A DNA stretch of 64,000 bases from Lamprobacter modestohalophilus (lineage in GTDB: Bacteria > Pseudomonadota > Gammaproteobacteria > Chromatiales > Chromatiaceae): NCBI RefSeq assembly GCF_016583905.1, contig NZ_NRRY01000007.1, positions 1-64,000 of the forward strand, in the 5' to 3' direction. Below are positions 9,174-17,358 of the stretch, piece by piece. Position 1 is the stretch's first letter, and each line of letters opens with the position of its first letter. The notes beneath the pieces were generated by a model, which saw nothing but the letters and a program-made list of their open reading frames with translations, searched no databases and had not been told where the DNA came from. Both the position numbers and the translations under genes were made by a program.

Positions 9174-10154
9174 CTAGCGGCTACCCCGGCTAACTTTGCG
9201 AACTAAAAAAAGACCGCTTAGGAGTAGCACAAGCGTTCCGGGGGCCGGCACGTCGAAAGGGTCTCCAATGAGAGTTTGACCACCAGTCACTGGCTGAAAC
9301 AAAAGGACTTGGCTTCTGTCTAGCGATTCGCTGGATACCATTTGATTGAAGGCGTGAGAGAGTAACGTTTCGCCTTTGTTGCTCAATCCAGTCACTGAGA
9401 AGTGTCCGTCAGTGATATCTAGACTAGTGTTGGTTGAATCGTAATCGTCGTACAGGCTTTCCCAGATGCCAACCTGAATTGCGCCACTTATCCATCGATC
9501 AGCAGGGTTTAGCCAGTTTCGATCGCCGAAGGTGTATTGGTATTGGTCTTCAAGTACGTCATTGACTGCGCCAAGAAAATCCAAAACGTTGTTCAAGTTA
9601 CCAGTGGCAGTAATTGTTTCTTCGCTAGGCCACCACCACGGCCCCCGAGTAATTGTTCTTTGAGTTGTCGTAGTGGGGGCGCCAGCTGCGTCATCATCGA
9701 ACGCATATACGCTGTATTCAACGAAACCTGCCGTCTCGAGATCATTGAAGATATCGAGGCAGTACAAGATGACTTGATCTTGGCTACGATAGAGCGTCGT
9801 AATATCGAAGTCCTCGTTTCCAGCAGACTTTGCTTCGCCATCGAAAGCGCCCGCCCTTATTCCTTGCCACCAATCGTTATGATTTTTCCTTGCATCAGGG
9901 TTATAATCGTAATCAAAACGAAGGTTAACCCCATCGTAACCAATCAGAAAAGGATCTGCCGGATTTTCAGAGAATCTGAACTCAACGCTCCCAACCGATT
10001 GCATATTATTAATGGTCAACGACGGCGTGGCTAGCGTTGCTGTTGCGCTCAAAGATAAGGCGAGCGTCGCGGCTACCAGTGAAACTTTCGGGATGCGGCA
10101 AGGAGTTTTTTGGTTCTGGTGAGCCGCTTTATCATTGGTACTCGAGTGGGTCAT
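9174..10154 (-). CDS. secreted protein with PEP-CTERM-type sorting signal
   Basis: The protein has 326 residues. An N-terminal signal peptide is visible: a charged start, the hydrophobic stretch VSLVAATLALSLSATATLA, and likely cleavage before TPSLTINN. The C-terminus has the tripartite exosortase-type tail: DVPAPGT, a hydrophobic helix (LVLLLSGLFLV), then a basic end (RKVSRGSR). The motif reads PAPG instead of PEP, which is a known variant. Such proteins are exported and processed by an EpsH/XrtA-type exosortase, usually together with exopolysaccharide production. The middle part is rich in Asp, Thr and Trp and matches no domain I can name. It is the first gene after a strong minus-strand promoter and lies 195 bp ahead of the DUF2156-SET start. 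It may be a surface substrate of the system, but that is inference. No exosortase gene is present in this window. Confidence 0.75.
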   Translation of the reverse strand: MTHSSTNDKAAHQNQKTPCRIPKVSLVAATLALSLSATATLATPSLTINNMQSVGSVEFRFSENPADPFLIGYDGVNLRFDYDYNPDARKNHNDWWQGIRAGAFDGEAKSAGNEDFDITTLYRSQDQVILYCLDIFNDLETAGFVEYSVYAFDDDAAGAPTTTTQRTITRGPWWWPSEETITATGNLNNVLDFLGAVNDVLEDQYQYTFGDRNWLNPADRWISGAIQVGIWESLYDDYDSTNTSLDITDGHFSVTGLSNKGETLLSHAFNQMVSSESLDRSQVLLFQPVTGGQTLIGDPFDVPAPGTLVLLLSGLFLVRKVSRGSR

Positions 10155-10189
10155 CGTTGTTACTCTCTGGATAGGCTCTAGTTGACTGA

Positions 10190-10218
10190 AATATAGTGTA
10201 TTTATTGTTTTTTGTCAA
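10190..10218 (-). promoter_or_regulatory. near-consensus sigma-70 promoter for the minus-strand arm
   Basis: Read on the minus strand, TTGACA (10218-10213) is separated by exactly 17 bp from TATATT (10195-10190), in an AT-rich patch 36 bp upstream of the PEP-CTERM start codon. It would start transcription near 10183 and could serve the PEP-CTERM, DUF2156-SET and megaprotein genes together, since the later gaps are only about 195 and 85 bp. Confidence 0.7.
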
Positions 10219-10466
10219 TTCAGATCGCGCAGCCTCGGGGGATATGTCAACGCACGTCGTTTCACTCGTGTTGAGACACCCTTGTCATTCTGAGGCGGTG
10301 CATGCAAGCTGCCCACGCTCATGCAAGGCTAGTGCCATTGTCTAGTGAAGTGAATGCGCGAGCGGTCCTTGCGTTCTCAGCGTTTCCCTCAGTGACTCGA
10401 TTGAGGCTGTCAGTGGCAGTTCCTGTCACCTGACGCTGACAAATTCTGCCAGCCTGGTATCTCGTA
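10219..10466. other. divergent intergenic region, no gene seen
   Basis: This 248 bp separates the minus-strand arm from the plus-strand arm of the island. It must contain the upstream control region of the plus-strand genes, but I see no clear promoter pair, operator or terminator. Short ORFs here have no recognisable content. Confidence 0.5.
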
Positions 10467-12407
10467 ATGTCAACGTCTCTCGGACTTCCTGTGAAAGCTC
10501 GAGCCATAGCCCCAGTGTCGACCGACTTGCCACCGCCCGTCTATCCCCTCGGAGCGCTGGAAGCGCCGGAGCGTCGTCTGCCCGGCGATCATCTGACGCC
10601 TGGTGACGCCGCCTTGCTCGCGATGCTACGTGCCGCGCTTCAGGCTATTGCCCCGGACTGGGAGGCTCTTCGTGTGGCGGTCGCAGGTGCGCAGGGACTT
10701 CGCCAACGCTGCGACCGGGTGGTGCTGATTCTCTACCAAGCCTCTGAGCAGCGTCTGATGGTCGTGCGCAGTGGCGGCGGGGGGTTATATGAGGCCCTGG
10801 AGCAGGCGTTAAAGGCGTTGAAACGGCATCCGCGCATCGGCGCCTTTGCGGTCGCTGACCAGGAGCGTTGCCGAATCCAGCTGGACATCATCGCTCAGCC
10901 CCCGGTGCCCTGTGATATTCGTGAAATCGGCATGTCCAGAAGTGGCGCCCTGCACTTCGAGATCGGTCTTGATGGCCTCGTGCTGGAGCGCGATGGCAAG
11001 CGTATCTACGTCCTACCGGGCGATGCCTATGTCCATTCCTACATGAGCATGAAGCAGCTGCGACGTCGCTTGACGCGGCTGTACGGCAACGATGTGCTGG
11101 ACGCCTGCTCGTTCGCTCGCTTCACCAGCGAAAGCTACATCAGCTTTGGCGACCGCTGGGTACGATTGTGGCGTGGTCATCCGCTGAATGGTTCGCTCAC
11201 CCGGGCGCGGTTGGTGGAGGCAACAGAACTGGCAGTCGACCACATCCTGAGGAATCAGCAAGCTGATGGCCGCTTCCTTTACTACTACAACGCGGCGCTG
11301 GACAGCCGCCGCGACCACGAGCACCCCAACCGCGACCCCGACAGGAACCCGTTTTACAACATCGTTCGCCACAGCGGCGGTATCCTGACGGGGCTCTACC
11401 ACGCGCGCCTCACCGGGAGCGATCGGGCGCTTGAACCGATGCGGCGGGCCATCGACTACTTACTCGCCCAGACCCGGGCGTATCAGACGCGTGACGGCAG
11501 GGAGGCGCATTACATCTACTACAATCGTAAGGGCAAGCTGGGCGGTAGCGGTGTCGGACTCTATGCGCTGGCCGAACATCGCCGGCTGACGGGCGACCGT
11601 TACTACGACGAAGCGGCGCGGCGACTCGCCAACCACATCGCCGAGCAGATCACAGACAGCGGCGAGTTTATCTACTACAAGGTCTACTTAGACAAAGAGG
11701 TCACCGAGGCCGACAACGGGGACTACTTTTCTTTCTATTATCCGGGCGAGGCGCTGTGTGGCTTAGCGGGCTACTCTTTGTACATCCTAGAGGACGACGT
11801 CGAAAAGGCTCGTCTCCTGGCCGCTGTGCATCGCGCGCTGCGCTTCCTCATCGTGGAGCGACCGCGCACCCGAGCAAGCGAATACCGCGCCTTGCCCTCG
11901 GACGCCTGGCTGATGATGGCGATTATGGAGTTTTGGGACGAACCGGCCTTTCGTCGCGATCTCTACCGGGACTTCGTCTTCACAGATGCCGATGCGATGG
12001 TGCGGCAGATGTATACGGTTGATGATGCGCCTTATCCCGACTATGCAGGCGCCTTCTTCTACGAATTCGGTGAGTATCCTTACGCCGATGGTGCCCGTGC
12101 TGAAGGGCTAATGGCCGCCTTCACCCTTGCGCACAAGGTGGGAGACAAAGCGCGCATGACCCTTTATGGCCGCGCATTGAGACTGCTGGCTTGGGCGACG
12201 ATGCATTTGGTCAATACCCCAGAGTCGATCTATTTTGCCGCTAACCCAGACGTCGCGCTGGGCGGCATTCGTTTTAAGTACACGCGCCAGTGGTTTCGTA
12301 TTGATACCATTCAGCATGTCTGTGCTTTTTATCTGAAAATGATGCTGGATGGCCGCGTCGCTTTATCGGATGTGACTGCAGCGAGCAATGAGGAGAGTGC
12401 AACATGA
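10467..12407 (+). CDS. toroid-like (alpha/alpha) protein with possible AMMECR1-like N-terminal domain
   Basis: The protein has 646 residues and no signal peptide. The N-terminal ~230 residues have an alternating pattern weakly like AMMECR1 domains: a helix before RHPRIGAFAV, a strand with PPVPCDIREI, then GLDGLVLERDGKRIYVLPGDA. I hold that match loosely. From ~250 to ~630 the sequence shows repeating helix pairs with aromatic turns (DGRFLYYYN, HYIYYNRKGKLGGSGVGLYAL, EFIYYKVYLDK, DYFSFYYPGEALCGLAGY), which suggests an alpha/alpha toroid like those of glycoside hydrolases, epimerases or LanC-type cyclases. The conserved Gly-Glu-Ala and Asp residues could line an active site. It overlaps the next gene by 4 bp (ATGA), so the two are translationally coupled. 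Divergence from the megaprotein arm suggests it processes the product of that system. Substrate unknown. Confidence 0.6.
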   Translation: MSTSLGLPVKARAIAPVSTDLPPPVYPLGALEAPERRLPGDHLTPGDAALLAMLRAALQAIAPDWEALRVAVAGAQGLRQRCDRVVLILYQASEQRLMVVRSGGGGLYEALEQALKALKRHPRIGAFAVADQERCRIQLDIIAQPPVPCDIREIGMSRSGALHFEIGLDGLVLERDGKRIYVLPGDAYVHSYMSMKQLRRRLTRLYGNDVLDACSFARFTSESYISFGDRWVRLWRGHPLNGSLTRARLVEATELAVDHILRNQQADGRFLYYYNAALDSRRDHEHPNRDPDRNPFYNIVRHSGGILTGLYHARLTGSDRALEPMRRAIDYLLAQTRAYQTRDGREAHYIYYNRKGKLGGSGVGLYALAEHRRLTGDRYYDEAARRLANHIAEQITDSGEFIYYKVYLDKEVTEADNGDYFSFYYPGEALCGLAGYSLYILEDDVEKARLLAAVHRALRFLIVERPRTRASEYRALPSDAWLMMAIMEFWDEPAFRRDLYRDFVFTDADAMVRQMYTVDDAPYPDYAGAFFYEFGEYPYADGARAEGLMAAFTLAHKVGDKARMTLYGRALRLLAWATMHLVNTPESIYFAANPDVALGGIRFKYTRQWFRIDTIQHVCAFYLKMMLDGRVALSDVTAASNEESAT

Positions 12408-13378
12408 GAAAGCCTTTTTCTGACACATTTAGGTTCATCCTGACTGTTTTGTTACTTGCATGGGTGTTGCCGACCGCTGCAGGCTGGAAAGACGGTCGCG
12501 AAAGTCTGCAGGAGCGGCTGCCGGTTGGGAGCGATTACGAAATCTTCTACTCGCTTTCCGGGCCTCACGCCTTTTTCGGTGGTCTGGTGCTCGAGGGTCT
12601 GGCGGAGCAGATCAACCTGGCTGTGCGGGTCTACGGTCAAGAGCTTGGTTTGGCGCCGCCGCTCGCCCTGCGGCGCTACGCCGAGGTGCGGCGCATCGAT
12701 GTTCATGTACTGGACCTCGGCGATCGCAATGGCTCGGCCGCAGACGGTGTACACATCTTTGACTACCAGCACTTTGGGAGCGAGGGACCGGCGCTGACCC
12801 TGGCGATCTCGAATGATTGGCAGCCTCCGAATCGCACGCCGGAGCATGAAGTGTTTCATGCCTATCAATACGCCTACACCTTTTTCAAGAACCCCTGGTT
12901 TCTCGAGGGGCTAGCTCGCAGCATGGAAAACCTGTTCCGCGACGGTGGTTGGAAGAACGAACCCCTACCGGATAACGACGAGGCGCTGGAAGCGGTTTTG
13001 GCTGAGAGCTATAGGGCCGACCGGATGTGGAATCGTCTCGCTTTGTTGTGCGATCCAGGCTGCGAGCGCGAACCGCGGACACTGCATGATGGCTGTGAAG
13101 AATCCGATCCTCCAGTCTGTGGTCGTGCTTTGGTGCGACCCTTATTAGTGGCCTTGGATATCGCTGATGATCAAGCGGCTGATGACCGCGATCTCTCACT
13201 GACGTACTGGCCCGAAGACGAGCAGCGGTCCGAAGAGAACGAACCCTACATGTTGGAGGCGCTGGCTGATGTGATTGCGTCGCGCTGCCCGATCGCGTCC
13301 AACGTTGAATTGGCAGCTTTTCATGACCTGTTGATGCAGCGAGTCGATACGCTGCGCAGAGATGCCAGACAGCAATGA
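12404..13378 (+). CDS. secreted HEXXH zinc metallopeptidase-like protein
   Basis: The protein has 324 residues. It starts with a classic signal peptide: basic MRKPFSDTFR, a hydrophobic core (FILTVLLLAWVLP), and likely cleavage near TAAG. The mature part contains HEVFH (148-152), followed 16 residues after the second His by Glu168 in FLEGLARSMEN. This is the gluzincin arrangement HEXXH...E of zinc-dependent peptidases, with the helix after NPWFLEG typical of such families. A Cys-rich patch near residues 215-245 (CDPGCEREP, HDGCEESDPPVCG) could form disulfides in the periplasm. It overlaps the upstream gene by 4 bp. It could process a peptide or protein exported by the neighbouring system, but the substrate is not evident. 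Confidence 0.65.
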   Translation: MRKPFSDTFRFILTVLLLAWVLPTAAGWKDGRESLQERLPVGSDYEIFYSLSGPHAFFGGLVLEGLAEQINLAVRVYGQELGLAPPLALRRYAEVRRIDVHVLDLGDRNGSAADGVHIFDYQHFGSEGPALTLAISNDWQPPNRTPEHEVFHAYQYAYTFFKNPWFLEGLARSMENLFRDGGWKNEPLPDNDEALEAVLAESYRADRMWNRLALLCDPGCEREPRTLHDGCEESDPPVCGRALVRPLLVALDIADDQAADDRDLSLTYWPEDEQRSEENEPYMLEALADVIASRCPIASNVELAAFHDLLMQRVDTLRRDARQQ

Positions 13379-14333
13379 CTGTTCGCCGATGAGCGCTCTG
13401 CCTGACGACTTTGCCGTCGCCTGGGATCGACTCGCTGGCCTGGGCTGGCGACCTGAGCAGATTGAGTGGGTTGAGCGCCCCTCGCAAGGGGAGCGCAATC
13501 AAGTCTATCTCTTGCGCCATGCTGGCGAATCCGCAGTGATCCGGCTGCCGCATGCAGGGCCGAAGGCGGCGGACAGGTCAGCGCGCGAGATACACAACCT
13601 CAATGCAGCCGCCGCGGCCGGTGTCACGCCGGCGCCACTGCTCGCCGATCCGACAGACGGCTTGCTGTTGCTGCCCTATCTCCACGGAGAACATCCAAAA
13701 CCAGGCATGGTCCGGCGAGAGGCTGCTATCCGCCTGGGGCGTTGTCTCCGAAGCCTACACCGCGATACAGCCCCTTTTCGCTCGGGAACCGATATCCTGC
13801 GCCGTATTCGCCGGCGCATGGCCGGCGTTGCTGCGGAGGCCGATGAAGCCCGTCGGCATGCCGCTGGTCTGCCGAGTGTTGTCAGGGCGATGGAACCGGT
13901 GGTGGCAACACTGAAACGCACCGCACCGTTGCCCGTTCCCTGTCATGGCGACCTGGTGCTCGGAAACATCATCGACAATGGCGATCGGGTTCATTTCATC
14001 GACTGGGAAACCTCCACAGCCGGCGATCCACACCAGGATATTGCCAACCTGTGCCTAAGGGCACGCCTAGAGGGCGCGCCGCGTGCTGCGCTTCTCGAGA
14101 CCTGTTTTGATGGTGACTCGGAGCGCTCTTTGCATCAGGCGACCGCAAGGGTCAGGCTATGGGAGCCGGCTTGCGCCCTCGACAAGGCCCTCGCGTACTG
14201 GAGAAATGGGGTCCGTTCGGGCGACGTCGATCCTCGGGTCGCAGGCTGGACGCAGCGTTGCTCAGCGCTGTTGGCTGCGCCCGGCATGCGTGCTGCCCAT
14301 CTTGTTCTCGATCTCGAGACGGCAGCTTTGTGA
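13362..14333 (+). CDS. aminoglycoside/choline kinase-like phosphotransferase (APH family)
   Basis: The protein has 323 residues from ATG 13362, which overlaps the previous gene by 17 bp; ATG 13389 is an equally possible start. The protein-kinase-like APH/choline kinase fold is seen from the ATP-binding lobe (QGERNQVYLLR, SAVIRLPH) to the catalytic loop (CHGDLVLGNII) and the metal-binding Asp in FIDWETSTAGDPHQDIANL. Families with this set phosphorylate small hydroxylated molecules such as choline, aminoglycosides, homoserine or sugars. The Asp-Trp-Glu-Thr block is closest to choline/ethanolamine or thiamine kinase-like members. It is the third gene of a tight operon with the toroid and metallopeptidase genes, so its substrate may be part of the same pathway. 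It could also be an unrelated salvage kinase. Confidence 0.75.
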   Translation: MPDSNDCSPMSALPDDFAVAWDRLAGLGWRPEQIEWVERPSQGERNQVYLLRHAGESAVIRLPHAGPKAADRSAREIHNLNAAAAAGVTPAPLLADPTDGLLLLPYLHGEHPKPGMVRREAAIRLGRCLRSLHRDTAPFRSGTDILRRIRRRMAGVAAEADEARRHAAGLPSVVRAMEPVVATLKRTAPLPVPCHGDLVLGNIIDNGDRVHFIDWETSTAGDPHQDIANLCLRARLEGAPRAALLETCFDGDSERSLHQATARVRLWEPACALDKALAYWRNGVRSGDVDPRVAGWTQRCSALLAAPGMRAAHLVLDLETAAL

Positions 14334-14380
14334 ACCCGCTTTAGATACTGAAGATCTTTGAACCCGCTGATCCTGAGAAG

Positions 14381-15397
14381 ATGATGGTAAACCCGCCAGC
14401 GTTGTTGGACCGACGTCTCTCGGTCGCGCCGATGATGGACTGGACTGATTCGCATTACCGTTCCTTTGCGCGATTGCTGTCTCGGCACACTCTGCTCTAC
14501 ACAGAGATGGTGACGACCGGCGCGCTGGTCCACGGTGATCGCGCGCGTTTCTTGCATTTTGACCCAGCTGAGCATCCGCTGGCGCTGCAGCTCGGCGGCT
14601 CCGATCCGGCTGATCTGGCACGTTGCGCGCAAATGGGTGCCGACTGGGGCTATGACGAGATTAACCTCAACGTCGGCTGCCCGTCGGATCGGGTACAGAA
14701 CGGGCGCTTCGGTGCCTGCTTGATGGCCGAGCCGGCGTTGGTGGCCGACTGTGTTGCAGCGATGAAGGCTGCGGTTACGATCCCGGTCACGGTCAAGAGC
14801 CGCATCGGGATCGATGATCGAGATAGTTATGAGGATCTAGTGGCCTTTACGCAAGCGGTGGCCGCGGCTGGCTGCGATGCGCTGATCGTGCACGCGCGCA
14901 AGGCTTGGCTGCAGGGCCTGAGTCCGCGCGAGAACCGCGAGGTGCCACCATTGCGCTGGGACTGGGTGCTGGCGCTCAAGCGGGATTTTCCGGCGTTGCC
15001 GATGGTGCTCAACGGCGGCGTGACGCGTCTGGATCAGGTCGAGGAGCTGCTCAGCGAGCAGCAGATCGACGGCGTGATGATTGGTCGCGAGGCCTATCAG
15101 AATCCTTGGCTTTTGGCCGATGTAGATCGGTGCCTCTTTGGTGCTGAGAATCCTGTAACGACGCCGCAGCAGGCGCTAGACGCCTACATCCCTTATGTTG
15201 AGCGACAGCTGGCCGATGGAGTGCCACTGGCATCAATGACTCGGCATCTGCTTGGACTCTTCCATGGCTGCCCAGGGGCCAAGGCCTGGCGGCGCACGCT
15301 GAGCGAACAGGCGCATCGCCCTGGGGCTGGGATTGAGGTGCTAAAGGCCGCCGCTGCTCAGGTCAGGCCGCGCGAGGCTCTGCTTGCTGATGCATGA
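14381..15397 (+). CDS. dusA: tRNA-dihydrouridine(20/20a) synthase DusA
   Basis: The 338-residue FMN enzyme reduces uridines 20/20a of the tRNA D-loop with NADPH. The TIM-barrel flavin domain shows the DusA signature: SVAPMMDWTDSHYR near the start, LQLGGSDP, INLNVGCPSDRVQNGRFGA (catalytic Cys of the GCPS block), HARKAWLQGLSP, and NGGVTRLDQV with IGREAYQNPW. Length and motifs match the DusA subfamily rather than DusB or DusC. It stands alone after the accessory island and marks the return to core genes. The last codons lie in a tandem 22 bp repeat. Confidence 0.95.
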   Translation: MMVNPPALLDRRLSVAPMMDWTDSHYRSFARLLSRHTLLYTEMVTTGALVHGDRARFLHFDPAEHPLALQLGGSDPADLARCAQMGADWGYDEINLNVGCPSDRVQNGRFGACLMAEPALVADCVAAMKAAVTIPVTVKSRIGIDDRDSYEDLVAFTQAVAAAGCDALIVHARKAWLQGLSPRENREVPPLRWDWVLALKRDFPALPMVLNGGVTRLDQVEELLSEQQIDGVMIGREAYQNPWLLADVDRCLFGAENPVTTPQQALDAYIPYVERQLADGVPLASMTRHLLGLFHGCPGAKAWRRTLSEQAHRPGAGIEVLKAAAAQVRPREALLADA

Positions 15398-15430
15398 TGC
15401 TCTGACTGCTGATGCTTGATGCCCTGACTG
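15387..15430. repeat. 22 bp tandem duplication over the dusA stop codon
   Basis: Two copies (15387-15408 and 15409-15430) of a CTGATGC(A/T)TGATGC(T/C)CTGACTG unit differ at two positions. The first copy encodes the end of DusA and its stop. The second is intergenic and could be a slippage duplication. Confidence 0.75.
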
Positions 15431-15629
15431 AGCCCGCTGGAGTGGCCCGCATCCGTTCTCAGCTGCTTGCAGGAGGGCAGCTCGACGCACCGGCTGGGTG
15501 CTACCAACGCCGGTTCAGGCTTGTGCCGAACGCTCGGCTCAGACGCTCCATGCGCATTGGGCGCTGGGGGAGCGCTTGGCCTAAGTCTCGGCTGGGTTGG
15601 TTATTACCGGCCGGCTTGGTCCGGGCCTG

Positions 15630-16535
15630 ATGAACTGGCTCTTTGTCACACTCATTTGTGCCTTCAGCGTCGCCTCGGCCGATGCGGCCACCAAGGCCTG
15701 GCTGCAGGGATTCTCGGCGCGGGAGCTGACGTTGATCCGCTTCACGTTGACGGGTGCGCTGCTCTCACCGCTGCTATTCTGGTTACCGGATTTGAGTCAG
15801 TTGCCGGCGCCGTTCTGGGCCTGGCTGATTGTCTTGGCGCCACTCGAGATTGGCGCGATGCTGCTCTACATGGCGGCGATTCGCGATCATCCGCTGTCGC
15901 TGACCTTGCCGTATCTGGCCTTTACGCCGGTGTTCTCGATGGCGATCGCGGCGCTGGTGTTGGGCGAACAGGTGAGTCCGGGCGGACTGCTCGGTGTGCT
16001 GCTGATCGTTGCCGGGGCCTGGCTGCTCAACGTCGAGCATGCGCAGCGCCATGACTGGCGAACTTGGTTGCGGCCGCTCGGCGCGATCCGTTGGGAGCCA
16101 GGCTCGCGCATGATGCTCGGCGTCGCGCTGCTCTATGGGTTGACCTCGACACTCGGCAAGGTGGCCCTGCTGTATCTGCCCTCGGCTGCGTTTGGTGCCT
16201 TTTACTTTGCCGTCATCGGCCTGATGGCGATTCCACTACTGCTGCTGTTGCCGGTCGGCGGCGCGCGATTATCGTTGCGCCCGGCGTTGCGGCGCTTGAC
16301 TCGCCGACCTGGCGCCGTGCTTGCTGTCGCTGCGCTCAATGGGGTCATGGTGTTCACCCATTTCATGGCACTGCGCCTGACCGAGGTGGCCTATATGATC
16401 GCGGTGAAGCGCAGCAGCCTGTTGTTCGGCATCCTCTATGGCGCGCTGTTGTTTCGCGAGCCGAATCTGGTCAGCCGCGCGCCAGGCGGGGTGCTGATGT
16501 TGGCTGGCGTCTTCGTCATTCTTCTGGCGGGATGA
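15630..16535 (+). CDS. EamA/DMT-superfamily transporter
   Basis: The protein has 301 residues from ATG 15630; an upstream TTG at 15597 would add 11 residues, but the hydrophobic helix starts right after 15630. About ten hydrophobic segments arranged as two EamA repeats are visible: FVTLICAFSVASADAATKAW, with the first-repeat cap TLIRFTLTGALLSP and LPYLAFTPVFSMAIAALVLGE, then a second repeat ending RSSLLFGILYGALLFREP and LAGVFVILLAG. DMT proteins export metabolites or amino acids across the inner membrane. The substrate cannot be told from sequence. The 230 bp upstream holds the repeat at the dusA end and otherwise nothing recognisable. Confidence 0.85.
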   Translation: MNWLFVTLICAFSVASADAATKAWLQGFSARELTLIRFTLTGALLSPLLFWLPDLSQLPAPFWAWLIVLAPLEIGAMLLYMAAIRDHPLSLTLPYLAFTPVFSMAIAALVLGEQVSPGGLLGVLLIVAGAWLLNVEHAQRHDWRTWLRPLGAIRWEPGSRMMLGVALLYGLTSTLGKVALLYLPSAAFGAFYFAVIGLMAIPLLLLLPVGGARLSLRPALRRLTRRPGAVLAVAALNGVMVFTHFMALRLTEVAYMIAVKRSSLLFGILYGALLFREPNLVSRAPGGVLMLAGVFVILLAG

Positions 16536-16662
16536 GCGGTTGCGATTGGCTCACTCGCAATCTGCCGAGGCAGCGGTAACGTCTCCTGTTCCTCAAGACT
16601 CTTGATCTAAAAATCGATGACAGAGCAAGCCTGCAAAGGCGCAATAGGCGAATCCTGCACTG

Positions 16663-17190
16663 ATGGCGATCAAGCCTAGGCTGAAAACGGCGTTCCTACC
16701 GGTTGTTGGCCCTGCCGCGCGCGTGCTGATCCTGGGCTCGATGCCGGGCGAGGCGTCATTGCGGCAGCAGCAGTATTACGGTCATCCGCGCAACGCCTTT
16801 TGGCCGATCCTTGGCGAGCTGCTTGGGATACCGGTGCAGGCGAGCTATGTCGAGCGTTGTGCGGCGCTGATCGCGCGCGGGATCGCGCTCTGGGATGTGA
16901 TCGCGGCTTGCGAACGCCCGGGGAGTCTCGATCAGGCGATTCGGCCAGAGACGATTCGCGTTAACGATTTCGGTGCCTTCTTCGATGCCGCCCCAGGGAT
17001 TGTTCAGGTCGTCTTCAATGGCGGCACGGCGGAACGCGAGTATCGGCGGCGGGTCCTTCCCGGCCTAAAGCGCTCATACCGAGAGATTGAAAGGCATAGG
17101 CTGCCCTCGACCAGTCCGGCGCATGCGTCGTTGCGGTTCGAGCAGAAGCTAGCGGCCTGGCGCTCTATTCTCGACTGGCTAGTGGTATAG
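16663..17190 (+). CDS. DNA-deoxyinosine (hypoxanthine-DNA) glycosylase, UDG superfamily
   Basis: The 175-residue protein belongs to the uracil-DNA glycosylase fold. GSMPGEASL (25-33) is the active-site loop, and QYYGHPRNAFW (37-47) is the strand-loop typical of family 6 hypoxanthine-DNA glycosylases, which remove deaminated adenine from DNA. The late motif LPSTSPAHAS (147-156) is the DNA-intercalating loop. A Mug-type G/T glycosylase is the alternative, but the YYGHPRN block favours family 6. It is followed, on the other strand, by the lesion-bypass polymerase gene dinB, so two DNA repair genes lie end to end. Confidence 0.85.
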   Translation: MAIKPRLKTAFLPVVGPAARVLILGSMPGEASLRQQQYYGHPRNAFWPILGELLGIPVQASYVERCAALIARGIALWDVIAACERPGSLDQAIRPETIRVNDFGAFFDAAPGIVQVVFNGGTAEREYRRRVLPGLKRSYREIERHRLPSTSPAHASLRFEQKLAAWRSILDWLVV

Positions 17191-17358
17191 ATCCGAGTGG
17201 TTAAACGGCTCAAGGGCTGTTTACCCCGCTTCCAAGCGCGCTGATCGCGATGCTGTATCTACCGTCGCGAACAGGCGTCGTTAACCACGTGGTTAACCAT
17301 CAGTGCTCGCGGTGCAATGTTCTCGGATCTGCATTCTCGTTCGAGACTTCCAGCTTGA

